From NCBI RefSeq assembly GCF_040274945.1, contig NZ_JBEMAR010000011.1:51300-115299 (forward strand): a stretch of DNA of 64,000 nt, given 5' to 3'. Below, one piece after another: positions 63,733-64,000 of this stretch. Numbering within the stretch: the first letter of the stretch is position 1; each line of letters starts with the position of its first letter. The notes beneath the pieces are model-generated. The model searched no databases, was not told where the DNA came from, and was given only the letters and a program-made list of their open reading frames with translations. The stretch is from Carnobacterium_B sp040274945. Its GTDB lineage: Bacteria; Bacillota; Bacilli; Lactobacillales; Carnobacteriaceae. A program made the translations under genes and the position numbers.

Positions 63733-63756
63733 AATAAGAACAATATTGTTCTTATT
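63733..63756. repeat. 24-bp perfect palindrome
   Basis: Half-site AATAAGAACAAT followed directly by its exact complement, roughly 100 bases upstream of the metN promoter. It is neither a terminator nor part of a known repeat; probably a regulator's binding site. The rest of the 63483-63880 gap has no gene. Confidence 0.75.
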
Positions 63757-63878
63757 AGTATTTTTAATGTTATCTATCTTATTGTAGTGAACCTAGAAAT
63801 ACTAAAATTTCTATTTCTTTAGCACATTTTATTGAGTAATTCTCATTATTTAGACAGTCTAGATGCTAAAAAGTCCAA

Positions 63879-63917
63879 TAAAAAAAATAGGCTGGGACAA
63901 AACCCCAGCCTATTTTC
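63879..63917 (-). terminator. Terminator of repeat copy B
   Basis: On the minus strand AATAGGCTGGGG / CCCAGCCTATT stem then eight T; equivalent to the terminator at the end of copy A. Confidence 0.8.
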
Positions 63918-64000
63918 TGTATACGAATATTTACTCTAAAACGTGCTCCAAAAAGCAGACCCGACGTCCACTTCACGAATAATGCTCGATGGTCGATGAC
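63879..64000 (-). repeat. Dispersed structured repeat, copy B (cut by window end)
   Basis: Reverse complement of the right part of copy A: 63938-64000 matches 31710-31772 with a single difference in 63 bases, and the terminator hairpin follows in the same position with less similarity. The left half lies beyond the window. The conserved core with a variable tail suggests selection on the folded part. Confidence 0.85.

Noticed and set aside
1..64000. CRISPR array, prophage, insertion sequence, rRNA or tRNA genes
   Set aside because: No regularly spaced repeats, transposase, phage structural genes or RNA gene consensus were found in a reading of both strands.

Overview
The window is a low-GC Firmicutes chromosome segment from a lactic acid bacterium, most likely a member of the Carnobacteriaceae such as Carnobacterium. 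This rests on gene content and order: a fab/acc block; tig-clpX-engB; a xerC-hslV-hslU-codY cluster; plsY divergent from parE-parC; pflB-pflA; a fruR-fruK-fruA operon; and a meso-diaminopimelate dehydrogenase, which fits the meso-DAP cell wall of Carnobacterium. The genus is inferred; no rRNA or tRNA gene was seen.

Layout. 0-5 kb: end of the type II fatty-acid operon (fabF partial, accB, fabZ, accC, accD, accA). 5-10.3 kb: a small hypothetical gene, a TPR protein, tig, clpX, engB. 10.4-13.6 kb: hemA-hemL with no other heme gene between them, a MazG-like gene, and a 54-codon gene facing it. 13.8-21.9 kb: a fused glutamine-type ABC transporter, a CDF efflux protein, the fructose PTS operon and a membrane-anchored cyclophilin. 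22.3-31.6 kb: obg, rnz, an SDR, a LapA-like gene, DUF1836, degV, recJ and apt. 31.6-45.7 kb: a dispersed structured repeat, dprA, topA, xerC-hslVU-codY, an aldose epimerase, plsY, parE-parC. 46-50 kb: pflB-pflA and ppaC. 50-59 kb: an accessory-looking stretch with a broken VOC gene, a GNAT, an M16 peptidase, a SatD/DUF3307 pair, a GTPase-DUF697 protein, a YrrS-like protein and a type I toxin-antitoxin module. 59-64 kb: ddh, an ECF S component, a MetNIQ-type ABC transporter and a second copy of the repeat.

The most striking observation is an 888-nt group II intron without an ORF at 28157-29044. It splits codon 94 of recJ inside the catalytic GDYDADG motif. Removing it exactly restores a 777-codon RecJ frame. 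Domains IV, V and VI, the GTGCG 5' end, the bulged branch-point A and the AT 3' end can all be read in the sequence. No maturase lies in the window, so splicing must be autonomous or helped in trans.

Other points worth attention are the unlisted type I toxin-antitoxin locus at 58.8-59.1 kb, the structured repeat present in two inverted copies, the collapsed hem cluster (hemA-hemL only), the SatD/DUF3307 pair with a repeated operator-like motif, several long palindromes without an assigned regulator, and frequent TTG start codons with well-placed ribosome binding sites.
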